Below, one piece after another: positions 61,143 to 64,000 of a DNA stretch of 64,000 nt (positions are counted from its first letter, which is position 1; every line of letters begins with the position of its first letter). Source of the DNA: Pseudomonas putida (GTDB lineage: Bacteria > Pseudomonadota > Gammaproteobacteria > Pseudomonadales > Pseudomonadaceae); NCBI RefSeq assembly GCF_028682455.1, contig NZ_JANHLD010000001.1, positions 2,123,501 through 2,187,500 of the forward strand. Reading direction: 5' to 3'. The notes under the pieces are model-generated. The model saw only the letters and a program-made list of their open reading frames with translations. It searched no databases and was not told the origin of the DNA. The translations under genes were made by a program, and so were the position numbers.

Positions 61143-62033
61143 CTACTTCTCTGTGGGAGTGCGCGCTTTATCTTCTTTTTTGTCCAGTAGTCGGGAGGGT
61201 GGCTTGCCGCTGTCGCTGCGCACCTGGGCATGGCTGATCAACGCGAAGATGAAGCTGCCGCCGATGATGTTGCCGACCAGGGTGGGAGCGGCAAAGTCCA
61301 GCCAGAAGGTTTGCCAGCTGACTTCGCCGGCCCAGGCCAGGTACGAGACTTCCACCGAGCCGACCACGATATGGGTGAAGTCGCCCAGCGCCATGAGGTA
61401 GGTAATCATCAGGATGATCCAGATCTTGGCGTGCTCCATGGAGGGGATCATCCAGACCATGGTGGCGATCATCCAGCCCGAGATGATGCCCTTGGCGAAC
61501 ATCTGGTTCAGGTCGTTTTCCATCACCTTGCGACCGACGTCGAGAAAGGCCTCGTCGGTCTTGCTGTCGAAGATCGGCAGGTACAGCATCACGTAGGAGA
61601 CCAGTATGGTGCCCGCGAGGTTGCCGAGCAGCACCACTGACCATAGACGCAGCAGGCGTCCGACGTTGTTCAGCGTCGGGTCGGTCATTACCGGCAGCAC
61701 GGCGGTCAGGGTGTTTTCGGTGAACAGTTGCTGGCGAGCCAGGATGACTGCAAGAAAGCCGGCTGAATACCCGAGGCTGGCGATGACCTGGCTGCTGTCT
61801 CCCTCGGGCAGGCGCGCATAGAAAAGCCCCATGGCCATCATCGACAGGCCCATGCTCAACCCGGCCGCCAGTGCCGACCACCACAGGGCGGCGAGTGTAC
61901 GCTCCAGTTCCTGATCACCCTGGTAGCGAATGATCTCGTGCAACACGGCGGCGCGTGGGGGTTGGTTGTGGCTGACTTCCTGCTCTTCATCCGCCGACAG
62001 GCCTGGGGTCTTGCCGTTTTCTGTATCGCTCAT
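61143..62033 (-). CDS. Formate/nitrite transporter family protein (YfdC-like)
   Basis: A 296-residue inner-membrane channel protein of the pentameric FNT family, with six helices from about residue 45 on. FTENTLTAVLPV and LVGNIIGGSFIFAL are conserved pore-lining segments. A hydrophilic N-terminal tail of about 40 residues and a C-terminal tail are as in E. coli YfdC, whose substrate is unclear; formate, nitrite or other small anions are possible. It is in an isolated position, convergent with the MBL-fold gene. Confidence 0.88.
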   Translation of the reverse strand: MSDTENGKTPGLSADEEQEVSHNQPPRAAVLHEIIRYQGDQELERTLAALWWSALAAGLSMGLSMMAMGLFYARLPEGDSSQVIASLGYSAGFLAVILARQQLFTENTLTAVLPVMTDPTLNNVGRLLRLWSVVLLGNLAGTILVSYVMLYLPIFDSKTDEAFLDVGRKVMENDLNQMFAKGIISGWMIATMVWMIPSMEHAKIWIILMITYLMALGDFTHIVVGSVEVSYLAWAGEVSWQTFWLDFAAPTLVGNIIGGSFIFALISHAQVRSDSGKPPSRLLDKKEDKARTPTEK

Positions 62034-62082
62034 GGCTATGGCTCGCGTGGAGGGCCTTCTCTACAGATCGACGGTGAGCGGA

Positions 62083-62889
62083 TTAGTTGCCTGCCTCCAG
62101 CGCCTCGAGTGCAAGTTGTGCCACGTTCAGGCGAGGGGCGGCTTGCTCATGCAGGTCGTCTTCGAGGAACCAGGCAGCGGATAAACCGCACCAGGCAACG
62201 ATCCATTGCAACATTCGCTCGCGCGGTAGCGCGGCGACCTGGCAGACAAGCGCCAGTCGTTGCTTAAAGAGCCTTGCATCTGTCGCGATGCGGGGGGAGG
62301 GATTGCAGAACAGGTTGGCGTAGTCGAATGTGCGTTCACCATAGAGGCACTTGGGATCGATGGCCCGCCAGCCGCGTGCGCCGAAGTCCAGTACATTGCC
62401 GTGGTGGACATCGCCGTGGAGCACGCATTCGTCTCGTGGGGTGGCCAATAACTGTTGAGCCATTTGGGCACTGCATCTATAGATACCGCCAAATGCGTCG
62501 GCGGCAGGCCACAAGCTGTTGAACCAGGATGTCAGCTCAATCAGTGGTAGTGCGGGCCTGTTGCGCGGGGCATGCAACTGCGCAACGGTCTGGCACAGGA
62601 TACGGGTGGCGAGTTCATCACGTCCTTGCTCGCAATACTCGGTCAAGGAGTCCGGGCCCAGCGCGCGTTCCAGCAGCAGGCCGTTGTCGGCATGAGCCAA
62701 TACCTGCGCAGCGCCTTTGCCGTTCCACCAGGTCATCACTTCGGCGCCGTGTTGTTCTTCGCGTGCCTGGGCGACTTTAAGCATTGCGGGCCCGCCTTGG
62801 TACAGCACTGCAAGCAGATGGCTGCTGGCGGTAACGATGGGGGGACCATCGGGAATCAACTGCCAGCGCTGAAGGTAGGGTTCGAACAT
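62083..62889 (-). CDS. APH(6)/hydroxyurea-type phosphotransferase family protein
   Basis: A 268-residue kinase-fold enzyme. LHGDVHHGN contains the catalytic Asp near residue 177 and IDPKCLYGER the metal-binding Asp. The pattern is that of the streptomycin 6-kinase and hydroxyurea resistance family (APH_6_hur). Chromosomal members in pseudomonads are usually not under antibiotic selection and may phosphorylate other small molecules. It is the last protein gene before the rRNA operon, with no mobile element nearby. Resistance is not demonstrated. Confidence 0.85.
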   Translation of the reverse strand: MFEPYLQRWQLIPDGPPIVTASSHLLAVLYQGGPAMLKVAQAREEQHGAEVMTWWNGKGAAQVLAHADNGLLLERALGPDSLTEYCEQGRDELATRILCQTVAQLHAPRNRPALPLIELTSWFNSLWPAADAFGGIYRCSAQMAQQLLATPRDECVLHGDVHHGNVLDFGARGWRAIDPKCLYGERTFDYANLFCNPSPRIATDARLFKQRLALVCQVAALPRERMLQWIVAWCGLSAAWFLEDDLHEQAAPRLNVAQLALEALEAGN

Positions 62890-62951
62890 GGAGGTTTCCC
62901 TGAAGTGATGTACCTATATAGAGGTATTTGAGACAAAGTTGAAATAAGTCC

Positions 62952-62979
62952 TTGACGCGCCGTTTTATCTCTCTATAAT
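62952..62979 (+). promoter_or_regulatory. rRNA operon promoter P1
   Basis: -35 TTGACG (62952-62957) and -10 TATAAT (62974-62979) with 16-bp spacing, a near-consensus sigma-70 promoter. Confidence 0.85.
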
Positions 62980-63095
62980 TCGCCCCACTTCCGGCGTAGT
63001 CGGAACCGAAAACTCCTTGAGTTTCAAAGAGTTAGCGGTTTCAGGTGGTGCTGGAGGGGCTTCGATCGAAAGATCGGCAGCGGTGAAAAAGGTGG

Positions 63096-63123
63096 TTGAC
63101 AGCGAATTGAAACGCTGTAGAAT
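63096..63123 (+). promoter_or_regulatory. rRNA operon promoter P2
   Basis: -35 TTGACA (63096-63101) and -10 TAGAAT (63118-63123), 16-bp spacing, followed by a C-rich discriminator. Confidence 0.85.
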
Positions 63124-63206
63124 TCGCCTCCCGCTGACGAGAGATCGCAGCGAGTTAAGCGGTTGAAGTTGAAAGGCTTTTTGCTAAAAAACTTCAAAAT
63201 AAACGC

Positions 63207-63234
63207 TTGACACACTCTGAGGAAAGCGTAGAAT
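63207..63234 (+). promoter_or_regulatory. rRNA operon promoter P3
   Basis: -35 TTGACA (63207-63212) and -10 TAGAAT (63229-63234), 16-bp spacing, followed by the GC-rich discriminator GCGCGCC, typical of stringent control. Confidence 0.88.
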
Positions 63235-63268
63235 GCGCGCCTCGGTTGAAGCGAAAGACTTCAGCCAA

Positions 63269-63281
63269 CGCTCTTTAACAA
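63269..63281 (+). promoter_or_regulatory. boxA antitermination site of the rRNA leader
   Basis: CGCTCTTTAACAA matches boxA (TGCTCTTTAACA), about 35 bp after P3. It recruits the Nus antitermination complex. Confidence 0.85.
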
Positions 63282-63440
63282 TCGAATCAAGCAATTCGTG
63301 TGGGTGCTTGTGAGCTCAGACTGATAGTCAAAAAGATTATCAGCATCACAAGTGACTACACGAGAAGTCGAAAGACTTCGAATAAGTCATTTGAGATTGC
63401 TGAGCCAAGTTTAGGGTTTTCTCAAAACCCAAGCAGTATT

Positions 63441-64000
<560 letters not shown>

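Overview
The window is a chromosomal segment of a Pseudomonas, most likely of the P. putida group. The evidence is a partial 16S rRNA gene at the right end with Pseudomonas-type sequence, high-GC coding DNA, REP palindromes of the GCGGGGCAAGCCCGCTCCTA type, and a gene order that recalls P. aeruginosa (quiP, GST, SEC-C proteins, OmpA, dinG, esterase, OmpA, pdxH, then the bra operon). I see no transposase, integrase, phage module or CRISPR array. Apart from one tubulin-like gene this looks like core or near-core chromosome.

Layout. 1-4.5 kb: metG (cut by the left edge), divergent apbC/mrp, a cold-shock protein, dcd and a small hypothetical gene. 4.5-13 kb, minus strand: an aspartoacylase-like zinc hydrolase, a five-haem cytochrome c whose C-terminal half resembles the thiosulfate dehydrogenase TsdA, the acylase quiP, a GST, and a tight run of four small genes (His-rich SEC-C protein, LEA-type lipoprotein, YchJ-like SEC-C protein, DUF6231 protein). 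13-24 kb: cell-envelope genes (tandem OmpA lipoproteins, a third OmpA lipoprotein with a histone-H1-like tail, slyB) mixed with dinG, an agarase-like glycoside hydrolase, an EstB-type serine hydrolase and pdxH. 24-30.5 kb: nhaA, a cysteine-synthase-like PLP enzyme, an FAD oxidoreductase, a lipoprotein, and an SDR/LysR divergent pair.

30.6-35.6 kb is the branched-chain amino acid ABC transporter braC-braDEFG. It is followed by DUF2288 and then a 727-residue protein with a tubulin/FtsZ signature (36.4-38.6 kb), the least expected gene here. 38.8-47.5 kb: a beta-hydroxyacid dehydrogenase, an MHYT-GGDEF-EAL protein, an MFS transporter, rapA, and very small genes that include a 38-residue CcoM-like cytochrome oxidase protein behind two ANR/FNR boxes. 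47.5-50.6 kb: a FUSC/DUF1656/HlyD efflux operon. 50.6-56.2 kb: SDR/LysR and amidase/TetR divergent pairs with visible operators, and an orphan GAF histidine kinase. 56.2-60 kb: two more cyclic-di-GMP enzymes. 60-62.9 kb: an exported metallo-beta-lactamase-fold protein, a formate/nitrite-type channel and an APH(6)-like kinase. 62.9-64 kb: three stacked rRNA promoters, boxA and the first ~560 nt of 16S rRNA.

The points most worth following up are the stand-alone tubulin-like GTPase, the TsdA-fused pentahaem cytochrome, the hairpins that hide the ribosome-binding sites of both tandem ompA-like genes, and the class-II ANR promoter of the ccoM-like gene. Functions are assigned from recognised motifs and family knowledge; no database search was run.
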